Assembly (NCBI GenBank): GCA_029721435.1
Contig: CM056576.1
Location: forward strand, 109,782,666-109,846,665
Direction of reading: 5' to 3'
DNA from: Gymnothorax reevesii
Lineage: Eukaryota > Chordata > Actinopteri > Anguilliformes > Muraenidae
Length of the DNA: 64,000 bases
Below are positions 1 through 9,363 of the stretch, piece by piece (within the stretch, counting starts at the first letter, position 1; each line of letters begins with the position of its first letter). The position numbers were made by a program, and so were the translations under genes. The notes beneath the pieces were generated by a model that was not told where the DNA came from, ran no database searches, and was given only the letters and a program-made list of their open reading frames with translations.

Positions 1-299
1 GAGGCACGAGAGGAAATAAAGAGAAGTGTGTGGTATTGTAATCCTGACACACACCAAGCACTTCAGTAATAACAGACATTAAGCTGATCGTGATGTGTAC
101 AGTGACACTTGACTTTTTCTTTTTGGTGCGGTCAATAGCCTACATAAAGCCGACAAAACAAGTGTCGGCCACTAACATGGCAATATCCCCCGCCGCCTCA
201 ATTTTATTTGTCCGTACGGACGGAGCCCAATAATCGCGCGGCAGGGGATAAAAACCCAAAAATGCTACTGAATCAAGAAAATGGAAAGCCTTGTGACAC
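1..299. other. No gene recognised
   Basis: Mixed-composition sequence upstream of the first Tc1-like relic. It may include the terminal part of that element, but I could not identify an inverted repeat or a TA duplication here. Seen in sequence only. Confidence 0.5.
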
Positions 300-658
300 T
301 GGAGAGAGAAAAAGAGCCTTTTGCATGTTACGGGGAGGTCTCATCTGCCGAGAGGTGGTGCGTCATTTGCACTGTCACCGTTCAACAATCAGTCTGCTGT
401 CTATCCGAGAACGGAACACAGGCACTGTCACTGATCGACCCGTCTTAGGGCAACCATGAGTGACAATGGCAGCTCAAGAGCACCACATCTGGTTACAGCC
501 TGTACATGACAAATTCCGGACAGCAACCAAAACTGATCATGAGATGAGGGGTCCGAGATGATTGAGGGTGAGCGCAAGTACCGTTTGACGCCGTTTATGT
601 GAGCAAAACATGCGTGCACACGGCCCCTACATTTTGCCCATCAACAGGAGTAGGAACT
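300..658 (+). pseudogene. Tc1-like transposase N-terminal relic
   Basis: Degraded start of a Tc1/mariner transposase, the protein that binds the element's ends and catalyses cut-and-paste movement. In the open frame that ends at 459 the stretch CREVVRHLHCHRSTIS matches the first paired-like helix-turn-helix (family pattern: REVARRLGVHHSTIS). GTVTDRPVLGQP matches the GR(P)R linker region. After the stop at 457-459, read across frames, 460-650 resembles the second HTH and the R-A-G/H-G-P stretch before the catalytic domain. No catalytic DDE motif is present, so this is a 5' fragment. It is clearly dead (stops, frameshifts). Superfamily assignment is solid; the exact family is not. Confidence 0.75.
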
Positions 659-724
659 CTTCACTTCTGACAGTGGGAACCTGCCTCTGTGTAATTTTTT
701 GGCACTTTATTTCTCTGTTTCTGT

Positions 725-850
725 CTGAAATTGGAAAACAGGGACTGTCGCTGACTGACCACAGTAAGGGCAGCCAAGCGTAAATGGGCAAAAACTGGGT
801 TTTCTGTAGGGCCCGTGTGCACGCATGTGTTGGTCACATAGACCAATCGA
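725..850. mobile_element. Second, rearranged Tc1-like fragment
   Basis: Bases 733-782 repeat, in the plus orientation, the segment at 412-457 of the neighbouring Tc1 relic (shared pieces such as ACAGG-ACTGTC and AGGGCA-CCA). Directly after it, 785-845 matches 597-650 of the same relic but in the opposite orientation (shared ATGCGTGCACACGG). So this is a second copy with its distal part inverted. No open frame survives. The inversion could have happened in place or by joining two fragments. Confidence 0.6.
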
Positions 851-1137
851 TTCTTCAATTTAATGCAAATACAGTACATACCTCACCTGTGCATTTTTGA
901 TGGCGCTGAGTATATTATTAGAGGTGGGTAATTCCTGGATAGCAGATGTGCAGCCAGGCTTTTGTCTGCAACAATTACCCAAGCTAAATGAGCCAACGGG
1001 CTCTCTTCACCAACAGTCCTCTGTTTCCCTTGCTGATTTGATCACAGTTATTCTTACAGCATAAAGATATTTGGCTAAAATGTAATATTGTGTGAATGCC
1101 ATGAAAACCAGAAAAAACAAAGTAGAGCACCTCTGCT

Positions 1138-1580
1138 CTACAACTTAGAAACAAGAGCATTTATCACTGATGTCGCCTTTGATGGAATAATGAACCGAAG
1201 GAGGTGGCAGAGGAGATTGTAAGACACACTGAAGCACTGAGACTTGGAACTCAGGATTCGCCTGGGGATACTTTGGAAGTCATAACCTGTATACCACCAG
1301 GTTGATTCTTTCAAACTGGGTATGGCCTGATGGGAAGTGAACTTGGAAGTTGTGCATTGGAAGGTTATAGGGAGACAGCCACACGTGTTGTCCTGGTCTG
1401 AATGTGAGGGCCAGCCTAGTCTTCTTGTTAGCCTGATGCTTATGTTATTTGGAGGATTGAGCACCTGTGAGTGCTGCTCAGGCCCTCGCCCATACCTTCT
1501 CGCATCAGGCTGCTGCAGTACCAGATTTGTCACCCTGGTAACTGAGAAAAAGGAGGTGAAGCTTGTCCTGGCCATGTCTG
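1138..1580 (-). pseudogene. Ty3/gypsy integrase C-terminal relic
   Basis: Only the C-terminal DNA-binding/tether part of integrase remains. Across two frames I read RRYGRG (pattern R-R-V-W-x-R-A), then RPGQHVWLSPYNLPMH, matching the conserved P-G-Q-x-V-W-L-S-T-x-D-x-P-L. It continues ERINLVVYRL and NPEFQVSVLQ, matching I-N-P-V-x-Y-x-L and N-P-x-F-H-V-S-x-L. The HHCC finger and DDE core are absent, which fits an internal deletion between RT and here. Frameshifts prevent any product. Confidence 0.75.
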
Positions 1581-1793
1581 TCTATCCTGAGCATTATGTT
1601 TTGTCTGTCACAAACTACCACAGCTAAGACAGAAAAGCCCATTTGTGGATAGAAAAAAACATTGGCCAGACACTGATTGTTGCTGGTCAGTGTCAATCTT
1701 TTATCACTCAAGATGTTGAAACCTTGCTATTGGCTGTCATTAACTTAACTACTTTGCTAACCACTGTACCTCTCTTAGAGTTGAAGGGAAAGA

Positions 1794-2637
1794 CTAATTC
1801 AACATTGCTTTCAGTTTTACTGGGTCTGTGGCCACCCCTCTTGGAGAGATTGTGAATCCTGGAAATGAAGTGCTGGTAACATGGAACAAACAAACAATCA
1901 TTTTTCCAGCTTCACATAAAAGCGATTCTCCAGCAGCCATTAGAGCACTTGGCTTACATGTAACATGTAGTCCCGCAGAAACTTGGATGAAATCAAGGTA
2001 CACAAACACAGAGAAATTTATAATGTTCCTCAATTGATGATTCATTAGAGCCTGGAACACAACTTGACAGTTAGAAAAGCCAAAGGGTATAACTAAATAC
2101 TCATAATAGCCGTTTAAGGTTGTTATCCGGTCATCACCATCTTATATGTGTAATAGATGGTAGGCATAGCACGCATCGAGTGTGGTGAAGATGGAAGAAT
2201 TTTGAGCAGGTCAAACAGAGCTGACATGAGAGTCAAAGGGTGCTTGTTTTTGATTGTGATTCTATTAATTGTTCTGTCATCAATGTGGGGGTGGAGGCCA
2301 CAATCCTTCTTGGGAACAAAAAAAATCTGTGGTACTGGGGACATGAAAGTCCTGATCTTTCGTCACCATGTCAGCAGGAAAGCCTTCCATAGTACTGCTC
2401 TCTGAAACAGATGGGGAAATACACAACCTCAAGCAGGCAGCATCCCTGGAAAGAGTTCAATTGCACAATTGTATGGTCTGTTAGAAGGTCATGTTGCAGC
2501 CTTACATTTTCAAAGGACATCACTGAGATCATGGTATGCTTCAGAGATGAGGGCGCTTGGAAGGTTGGTGATAGAGAACTAGAATTTGCTGCACCCACTG
2601 CACTTTTGCCTTGACTGACCTGGGGGCACTCACTCAA
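1794..2637 (-). pseudogene. Ty3/gypsy reverse transcriptase relic
   Basis: Copies element RNA into DNA. Three open pieces in successive frames give the fingers and palm. 2371-2637 holds the entry segment (LLTDHTIVQLNSFQG..., family pattern P-Y-D-C-A-I-D-L-L-P-G). 2123-2344 holds FFVPKKDCGLHPHIDDRTIN, which matches F-x-V-x-K-K-D-G-G-L-R-P-C-I-D-Y-R. 1794-2060 begins FQALMNHQLRNIINFSVFVY and continues into YLDFI, where functional copies read Y-L-D-D-I-L. The second catalytic Asp is therefore Phe. Downstream, AGKMIVCLFHVTSTSFPGFT matches the thumb (K-C-E-F-H-x-x-S-V-x-F-L-G). Identification is strong; inactivity is certain. Confidence 0.88.
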
Positions 2638-2639
2638 GG

Positions 2640-2965
2640 CTGAAGTTTAGAAGTTAATCCGTAAACTAATCAAACTATGGCTTATGGGACTGTAACAAGG
2701 GGCTACCAAGCATCAGATAATCCTTCTCACTGTCTACTAGGCAAAAACAGTTAATGGTGAGACCCTTAGTGTAAACTCATAGGCTTTGTGATGTATACCA
2801 CCCTGCAAAAATCAAGTGGTCTGCCTTTCAACACCTGGATGCATGGACTCACAGATTAGGAGTCACTTTTTAAAGAATGTGTCGCTGCCTTGCCTAAGAG
2901 AGATCCAGCAGGTTTTCCTCATCTCCTGAATTAAGCATGGCTAATAATTTAACTCTTTCCGAGTA
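2640..2965 (-). pseudogene. Ty3/gypsy aspartic protease relic
   Basis: Retroviral-type aspartic protease region that would cleave the Gag-Pol polyprotein. Across frames I read LNSGDEENLLDL where functional copies have a D-S-G-A core, so the catalytic Asp is now Asn. Further on comes a stretch ending FCLVDSEKDYLMLGSPLLQS, which matches the conserved C-terminal part before the reverse transcriptase (pattern V-D-S-P-E-Y-P-x-I-L-G-x-P-W-L). Several stops interrupt it. The position between Gag and RT supports the call. Confidence 0.6.
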
Positions 2966-3043
2966 AGAATACAAGCCTTTCTAAAATCATTCAGGTGTGG
3001 GGCTGTGAGGAATTAACAGTTCACCTCTACCAATTAGTGAGCA

Positions 3044-3328
3044 TTAGCTTTTACTTGAAGCTCTAGGCATTTGCTGCAAAACTGGGCAGTGGCCCCACAG
3101 TACTGGTATCTTCCTTCTTGGTGACATTGTTCTTGCTTCATGAGTGAAAGACTTGAATGGTTTACCTATCTGTGCTCCTCTGAGGGGGGAAAAGAGCTGG
3201 GGTGGCGTAGTCAATCCCATGGCTGGAGAATGTGTGATCCCCACGCAGGCAGCAGAAAGCTGCCATTCACACTTCCTTTCCTGGATACATAAGTCTATGC
3301 TGGTGGCGCCAAGGATGAGATTCCCCAA
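3044..3328 (-). pseudogene. Ty3/gypsy Gag C-terminal relic with zinc knuckle
   Basis: Gag packages the element's RNA. Near 3050-3120 on the minus strand, in a frame shifted from the open one, the translation reads EGRYQYCGATAQFCSKC. That resembles the gypsy Gag zinc knuckle (pattern x-C-x-Y-C-G-x-x-G-H-F-x-x-x-C-P), with the first Cys and the His lost. Upstream residues up to 3328 are open but show no firm motif. It is followed on the same strand by the protease relic. Moderately sure, because the assignment leans on the neighbours. Confidence 0.55.
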
Positions 3329-3739
3329 GGAGTTGCTTCACTCTTGGCTGGTGAGCTCGTCTTTAACCAAATTGCAGAAAGCATTGTACAGGGCTGTGAT
3401 TAATGCTTCCTCATTCCACTAGATTGAGTACTTGCTGAAGGTTGAATTCAGATTCAGATAACTTTATTTATCCCAACAGGGCAATACATTAGCAGCTTTC
3501 CACGTGCATCCCAAACACGTAAATCAATTTTTAAAAAAACAATAAACAAGTCAAGGAAACAATAAGTGAGGTGCATGGGCACATAATAATCTATCACAAA
3601 ATCAGTGCTCATTAAGGTCAATAACATCAGTAGTAAAAATCCGATCCATAAATAAATAAATACATAATCCCACGGACAAAAGATTCAGTAAATAAATGGA
3701 TAAACCTTAAAGTTCCATCTGAAATGAGTGGGTTCTGTT

Positions 3740-4271
3740 TTAAAAAGAAGGGATAAAAGACTTTATGTAACGATTTGTCCTACCGTTGGGCACATTATAA
3801 CGATGACCGGAAGGCACCAATAAAAACTCAGTCAACAAAATGTGATCTGGCTGGCTGATTATTAGTTTTGCTCTCTGAGCAACTCGTTTCTTCCAGATCA
3901 TGCCCAAGTCCTTCTGCTTAGTGCCAGTAATTTTCGGACATAATTTAACAATTGCGTTCAAGCTATTTTTCTCCCTCATAGACAACACATTGAACCAGCA
4001 GATAAAGGAAAAGATTAAAAGGCTTTTGATAAAAGAATGATAAAAGTTACATAGAATAGTATCCCAGACATTAAAAGAACGTAGTATTCTCATGAAATGA
4101 ACTCTTTGTTGACAATAAGAAAATTGTCTGCTTGACAATAAGCTCAGCATTTTCTTTAAATTTGAGCTGTGAGTCAAACATAGTGCCAAGATATTTGTAA
4201 GAGTCAACAATTTGCACCTGCTCATTGTGAATGGTGGTGGGTTTCAGTGTCTTGATGTTGCCTAAAGTCAC
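3740..4271 (-). pseudogene. LINE post-RT C-terminal region relic
   Basis: Two overlapping frames give the thumb and C-terminal domain. 4071-4271 reads VQIVDSYKYLGTMFDSQLKF, the hallmark Y-K-Y-L-G segment after RT. The frame then shifts, and 3740-4100 carries IKSLLIFSFICWFNVLS and later LLTEFLLVPSGHRYNVPNG, matching the conserved F-x-L-L-P-S-G-x-R-Y near the end of the protein. A short 3' UTR with the tail follows. Confidence 0.85.
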
Positions 4272-4324
4272 TTATCAGTTCTTTAGTTTTTTTACACATT
4301 TAAATCCAAGAAGTGGTCATCACA

Positions 4325-5117
4325 TCATTTACTGAAGGCAGGTAGGGCCTGACCATGACCTGAATCTTGGCCCTGAAGAAGGGTCAGAGGGGCAGTGTCA
4401 TCGGAAAATTTCACAACGTAGCTGCCTTCTTGTGATGTTCTGCAACTGTCTGTGTACATAATGAAAAGTAAAGGTGACAGGACGCAACCCTGGGTTGAGC
4501 CTGTATTGGAAAGCCTAATGCCAGACATGTGTCCATTCACTAAAACCTGCTGATTCCTGCCTGTAAGAAAGTCTAAAAGCAATGCTAAAAGCTGATCTGG
4601 AAGCTTAAATTATGATGCAAGGTGGTTGATTAAAATATAAGGCTGCATCTTGTTAAAAGCAGAAGAAAAATCAGCAAATAAAATCCTTGCATGGGACTTT
4701 GGTTTTTCCAGATGTTTATATACTTAGTTCAAAATAAGAAGTTTTGCATCATCAACCCCTTACCGGCTTGGTAGGCAAACTGTTAGGGGTGTAATTTACC
4801 ATAGATCAGAAAGGCTATCTTGTCTTTGATGACCTTTTCAAAAGTCTTAGTGCGTCTGGTCTGAAATCCCCTCGTTCCCTGGCATTTTTGCATTTGGCTA
4901 TAGGCACAATGGTGGAGGTTTTCCAGATTGCTGGTATCTGGTGTCGTTCAGCACACATTTGAAAAAGTTGAGAGAAAACCCCACTGAGCTGTTTGGCACA
5001 GTTGCACAAGGTGCGTCCGCAGATACCATCCGAACCTGCAGATTTCCTTATATTAACTTTATTAAACAAGCTAAACACACATTCCTGTGATATCAAGATA
5101 TCATTCTGAGGTGACAT
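4325..5117 (-). pseudogene. LINE reverse transcriptase relic
   Basis: Reverse transcriptase of the same LINE. 4815-5117 carries RKSAGSDGICGRTLCNCAKQ and IPAIWKTSTIVPIAKCKNAR (RT motifs 0-1: A-G-P-D-x-I and W-K-x-x-x-V-x-P-x-x-K), ending at RGDFRPDAL (motif F-R-P-V-A-L). Around 4600-4730, in broken frame, is the ARILFADFSSAF-like palm motif. 4325-4582 carries LLDFLTGRNQQVLVNG, STQGCVLSPLLF (S-P-Q-G-x-x-L-S-P) and FSDDT, where the catalytic F-A-D-D-T has Ala to Ser but both Asp codons intact. Internal stops and a mononucleotide run near 5170-5185 break the frame. Confidence 0.9.
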
Positions 5118-5338
5118 TACAGTTTTAAGCGGGGAAACATTGTCCGAAAAGTCAGCTCTCTCAAAGCGAGAAAAAAAAAAAAAGAGTTAAAAGAATCTGG
5201 CAGGTCTGACTCATCTATCCTATTTAAGTTGATAGATCGATTTCCATCATTAAAATATTGATTAATTTGTGCCATTGCTTTTATTCCTTGCTAGGCTGCC
5301 TGAAGATTGCCACTAGTGTTCTGTAGCTCTATTTTCTC

Positions 5339-5524
5339 CTAATATTTTATTTTAGCCCTCCTAATTTCATCCCGCACTTCCCTGGAGACCATCTTCCTTT
5401 CCTGGGGATACCCAGCGAAAAAAGTCTGCTTCTTTTTGTTTAAGACAGATTTGAGCTCTTTAGTAATCCAAGGTTTGTTATTCGGATATCTCAATACTTT
5501 TTTGTTCGGAATAATAGTGTCCAC
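5339..5524 (-). pseudogene. LINE linker between endonuclease and RT
   Basis: Open stretch containing YPNNKPWITKELKSVLNKKK, followed by a basic helix rich in R, E and K. This is the conserved N-N-K-P-W-x-T segment found between endonuclease and reverse transcriptase in this LINE group. It lies between the two domains on the same strand at the expected distance. Upstream and downstream joins are frameshifted. Confidence 0.8.
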
Positions 5525-5673
5525 GCAAAATGTGACATAAGATGAGATGTGTCAGTCTGCCCATTTATGTCCTCAGTAACATCATTAAAAACACTCCAAT
5601 CTGTGCCCTCAAAACATGACTGTAGAGTTAGAATACTGTCCTCCATCCAGCATTTCACAGTTTTCTCTGTTTG

Positions 5674-6195
5674 TTATAAAGCGCTTGAAGGAAGGTTTGT
5701 AAACAGGTACAAGCTGTTACGGTACGATGCACCAAAGGAGGACATAGGGAGCGATTTATAAGCATTATCCTCCGAACCAATCATAGAATGCTTTTGTGTC
5801 GTGGCGCAAGACACGCATTGTTCATAAGTTTTTAAAATGCCGTCTAGTTTGCAGTGATTAAAATCTCCGAGGATAAATTTCGGAGCATCAGGGCAGATCG
5901 AGTCCAGCCTCTGCGTGACGTCAATGATCAGCTGAGTAGCTGCGAAAATGTTGGCCTGCGGGTGGATGTAAACAACTGAGAAAAACAGCTGCTGAAACTC
6001 CCAAGGCAAATAATATGGACGGAGGAGGAAAACCGTTATAAGTTCTATGTCGGGGGTGCATATGCTCTCTCGAATCAAGACGATGTTGTAGTACCTCTTT
6101 TTAATGTAGAAGCAAACTCCCCCTCCTCGTAAGTTGTTTGTGACCTCCGCTGATCTGTCGAGTCTGAGTGGGCCTCCAAACCCGCCAAGGGACAA
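5674..6195 (-). pseudogene. LINE APE-type endonuclease relic
   Basis: Target-site nickase domain of the LINE. Visible signatures are RGGGVCFYIK (G-G-G-V-x-x-Y-I) near residues 24-33, then VVYIHPQANI (V-Y-x-H-P), then FILGDFNHC (the conserved G-D-F-N metal-binding core) near residue 107. After that the frame slips, since the DNA for the expected S-D-H motif reads SSFGASYRNS. The start of the domain (Q-E-T motif) is missing, consistent with 5' truncation. The family is very clear; function is lost. Confidence 0.88.
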
Positions 6196-6215
6196 CTCCT
6201 CATCCTGATCCGATT

Positions 6216-7072
6216 CGCAGAGCTAGGGGGAAGGGGAATGAAATAATGGCACTACAGGCTAGTGACAGCTGCTCTCAAAACAATTTGGCCCATGTTAAGG
6301 TTTCAGAATTTTTCCTATTTTTCAGAAGGGAAGCGAGAGGCCTGCATCTGAAACACCAGTGAGCATACAGGGAGGCAGCGGGGTCACTAGTACTTGAGTC
6401 AGTGGAAGAACAGAATTTGCCTGAAGCTTCACCTGGATCTCCATGAACAGGTCTTCCTGCGACACCAACCGCTCCTCATACTCCTTCAACAGTGATGAGG
6501 TCATCTTGTGTGCTGTGCTCTTGATACGGGCTTGCTATTGCAGTTTTAAAGACTGAGCATATATGAAAGACAAACATTTAATACAAAATAGCAGTGCCAT
6601 GAAGGGCAAGTAATGAGTTCCACAAAAAAGTCCAACTGAGGTACACACTTTGCGCATGGTCAAAGTGAGTGCACATGCAGGTGATAAAGAATAGCACTGG
6701 AGCAAGATCAATAACAAAAGGTCAACACAGTTTCACACTCAAACAAAGTAATGCACACCTGTAAGGCTTTTGTTGATTACTGAGCAAGACGCAGGTGAAT
6801 CACGTGCACTTTTTAACAGTTTCTTGGCTCCACTCCACTTGATTTTCACAGCTGCTGGCTTCTGGCAGACACAAGTCTGACAGCGGATGCTATTCAGTAG
6901 AGCTGCCACCCGAGGTGTCTGTTTTCTAAACTTGAGACTTAAGTGTCTTCTTGCATATTCATGTATCAAACCTTCCTAATTTTTCAGGTTAATATTACCT
7001 TTTGATCTTCTCCACAGAAAGTGGGGCACATCTTTTGATGATACTGTCCATTCCTTGGCAATGTCATCCATG
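6216..7072. other. Unclassified sequence with weak minus-strand open frames
   Basis: No repeat family recognised. A 60-codon minus-strand frame (6322-6504) starts MTSSLLKEYEERLVSQEDLF, which has the heptad-like, charged look of a coiled coil. A second frame (6739-6969) is basic and Cys-containing. Neither has a recognisable homologue from memory, and I saw no convincing splice acceptor upstream of the first. A host exon is possible but unsupported. Confidence 0.25.
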
Positions 7073-7357
7073 GAATAGTCGGTTACACTTTACTTGAAGG
7101 TACCGTCATAAGAGTGACATGACGACACTGCCATAGCTGTTACATGCGTCATGTGACAGTTATGACAGTGTCATGTCGCTCTTATGACGAAGTTGTCATA
7201 AGCAAGACAACCCAAACAAATTCAACTTGTCATCACAAAAACCAACTGACACTTAATGACAACGTTTATGACATTGACATAATATTTATGACATGTTCAT
7301 GACTGTGTCATGTCCCTATTATGACGATACCTTCAAGTAAAGTGTTACCGAATAGTC
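7073..7357. mobile_element. hAT-type MITE with perfect 8-bp target duplication
   Basis: Non-coding inverted-repeat element of 269 bp (7081-7349). The left end GGTTACACTTTACTTGAAGG and the reverse complement of the right end GGTAACACTTTACTTGAAGG differ at one base, and the match continues inward about 20 bp further. The element is flanked on both sides by GAATAGTC (7073-7080 and 7350-7357). An 8-bp duplication points to hAT-family transposase for mobilisation. The inside is full of TCATGAC/GTCATGA words, so it can fold almost end to end. It encodes nothing. The clean duplication suggests a fairly young insertion. Confidence 0.9.
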
Positions 7358-7534
7358 AATATATCTCAAGAAAACAACTACCTGACTCAATTCCAAAGAA
7401 AAAGTTTATTTTTTAAAACTCAGATTATATAAATGCCTGTGTCTACATAACTTAGCACCTGAAAAAAGATATTGTACTTAGCTTCTGATGTGCTAAATAG
7501 AATGACAGCGGCCTTCTTTTACTAAATGTCAAAA
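7358..7534. other. Short spacer, nothing recognised
   Basis: AT-rich spacer between the MITE and the pogo-like element. Confidence 0.4.
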
Positions 7535-7904
7535 CAGTGTTCCCCCATTATACCGCCACCCCCACTTACAGCCAAGCAAAAAGCCTGACCCAGAATACAT
7601 GATGCATTTTCCCTATAGCTAACGCCATCCCCACTTACCGCCATCTGTGAACCGACATTCAGATCCCAAAAGTACACGCCTAATGCATTTCAGCTGTTAC
7701 TCCGCCAGCAACAGTTTTTCTGATAGTTACCTATTAGTGCATTCATGAGTAATGTGGGTTCCATCCCCACTTAAGAGAGTGAGCACAATAGGCACATTTC
7801 AGAAATCAACCATCAGCGATTCATGTTTATTATCTTATCATTTCACAGTGGCTTGGCCAGAACTGAAAATTGAGTAAGCACAGAACATCCCTTTACAACA
7901 ATTA

Positions 7905-8168
7905 TTATATCTCCCCGATGACGATAATTGGGTTTAGTCCCGGGGCCGCCTCCATCGCCGCTGCAGCAGAGATTTTCTGTTCCGGGCTCTGGAAGCCAAA
8001 ATTATTACAGGAATTTCTCCAAATTTCTCACAGGGGAAGATGTTGATTGGAAAATGCTCAAGGCTGATTTTTGAGAATTTCGGATGTCCAATATGGCAGT
8101 CGTTGGCCATTTTGTCGGAAATTTGGGGATCGGAGCGATACACCACTCGGTCCCTGTGGTGACCAAGT
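7905..8168. other. About 260-bp insert interrupting one arm of the internal inverted repeat
   Basis: Comparing the left arm with the right arm (reverse complement), the match is continuous except that the left arm carries this extra, GC-richer stretch. It holds a 70-codon minus-strand frame (7934-8146) without recognisable motif. It could be a small insertion in the left copy or a deletion in the right copy. No clean inverted repeats or duplication were found at its edges. Confidence 0.4.
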
Positions 8169-8282
8169 TATCTAGTTAGTCCTGACTTGTTCTCAATCAT
8201 TTTCCTTTATTAACACATGTGAGCATGCCTGAAACAAGACAGGGGCCAGAAGGCAGAATATTGCAAATCACTTTTCGGGCCA

Positions 8283-8600
8283 GTGGGGTGTAGCAGTAAA
8301 ACAGCAAATGATAGTGGACATTATCATTCAAAAAGAAAAATACTTCATGATGACTCCCCATGTCAAGCAAGACAGCTCAAACCATGTAGCATGTGGAAAT
8401 GGAATTGGGCCTTTTCCTTTGGTTTGCGGTTGTTCGTGGCAAGAAAATCCTGGTCACCAATAACCTCACAGTTAAAGCAAAGAATTTCAGTGTATTTCAT
8501 CAGAGAATTTGCTGCCAGCAATGGATTCTCCATCATTCAAAATGCATTTTGGTATTTCCTTATTTGAAATTGGGTAGTGGTGTTTCAAATTGTTGTCTTT
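8283..8600 (+). pseudogene. pogo/Tigger transposase CENP-B-type HTH relic
   Basis: Two overlapping frames together give the CENP-B-like helix-turn-helix used by pogo transposases to bind their ends. Frame one contains LGLFLWFAVVRGKKILVTNN (pattern L-x-x-W-F-x-x-x-R-x-x-x-x-P-V-T/I). After a frameshift the other frame contains REFAASNGFSIIQNAF, matching E-F-x-A-S-x-G-W-L-x-R-F-K. The N-terminal part (PCQARQLKPC) may be the remains of the preceding psq-type helix. No catalytic triad follows. The element around it has pogo-like ends, which supports the reading. Confidence 0.6.
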
Positions 8601-9363
8601 GAATTATTATAATTTGAGTGACCATGAAACACAGATTAGATTGCTTGATGTGCCAAAAAGTTAATATGAGCATGGAAATCCCAGAGCAGTTTACCTTGGT
8701 GAATTACTTTTCTAAACTGAATTTGGCCTATTATTTTGTTCACATTAAGAAAGAAGCTGGGTCTTTAATTGCTAATAGATTATTCTTGTAATTAGAAAAT
8801 GTGTTAATAAAGGAAAATGACTGAAAACAAGTCAGGACTACCAATCATTGTAAAGGGATGTTCTGTATCTGTGCAATTTTCAGTTCTAGCTACATCACTG
8901 TAAGATAAGATATAATAAACATGAATTCTCAAGGTCATTGCGGGAAATTAACTTGTTTGAGACAATAAGATATCGTCGACCTGCTGATAAAACCTCTTAT
9001 CTCCAATTTGATAAGAAACAAAAACTCATATCCAGGACATAGCAAAATACAAAATTTTATTGATTGGATACATTCTTGGAAGAAAAATAGTCATCCTACC
9101 CGAACACAGCTCAGCTGCATTGTTACATGCAAAATTAAACATTTTTTTATGCTCTCCTGTAAAGTTTATCATTTTGAAGATATAAGGTTTTATCAACAGG
9201 CTGACAATATAATAAACATGATTCTCAAAAATTATGCGATCTGAGGGCTTATTCCTGAACACCCATGGGTCACCCCAGGGGTTTCCGCCATTATACTGCC
9301 TCCTCAGCTTACTGCCACCTTTTTGTCCTGTCACAACGTTGGCGATATAATGGGAGAGCCCTG

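Larger units (their letters stand above)
1138..3330 (-). mobile_element. Internally deleted Ty3/gypsy retrotransposon
   Basis: Read on the minus strand the parts come in the normal order gag, protease, reverse transcriptase, integrase, so this is one element and not a random collection. The whole span is only about 2.2 kb, whereas gag-pol of fish gypsy elements needs roughly twice that. RNase H, the tether and the integrase catalytic core are missing, lost between about 1600 and 1800. No flanking LTR was recognised on either side, and the LINE tail begins about 110 bp upstream of the gag remnant. All frames are broken. It is a dead fossil. Confidence 0.85.
3440..6215 (-). mobile_element. 5'-truncated Jockey-superfamily LINE (Rex1/CR1/L2-like)
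   Basis: About 2.8 kb of a non-LTR retrotransposon on the minus strand, with an APE-type endonuclease followed by reverse transcriptase in the usual order. The 3' end (3440-3480) reads, on the minus strand, GGATAAATAAAGTTATCTGA followed by a second ATCTGAAT, a short-repeat tail typical of CR1/Rex1/L2 elements that also supplies an AATAAA signal. The 5' end fades out inside the endonuclease near 6200, as expected from incomplete target-primed reverse transcription. Multiple frameshifts. The clade is inferred from domain order and tail; I cannot separate Rex1 from L2 without alignment. Confidence 0.88.
7535..9363 (+). mobile_element. pogo/Tigger-like DNA transposon relic
   Basis: The ends form degenerate inverted repeats: the left starts CAGTGTTCCCCCATTATACC and the reverse complement of the right starts CAGGGCTCTCCCATTATATC. 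The right end is followed by TA (9364-9365). The left is preceded by AA, perhaps a mutated TA duplication. Both arms share a CCGCCA...CTTACNGCC word set. The centre encodes a pogo-type DNA-binding fragment. Inside lie further inverted segments (7810-7905 with 8845-8930, and 8170-8220 with 8800-8843). The catalytic DDE domain is absent, so this is a non-autonomous or deleted copy. The TIR plus HTH combination supports the call; the boundaries are mine. Confidence 0.6.
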
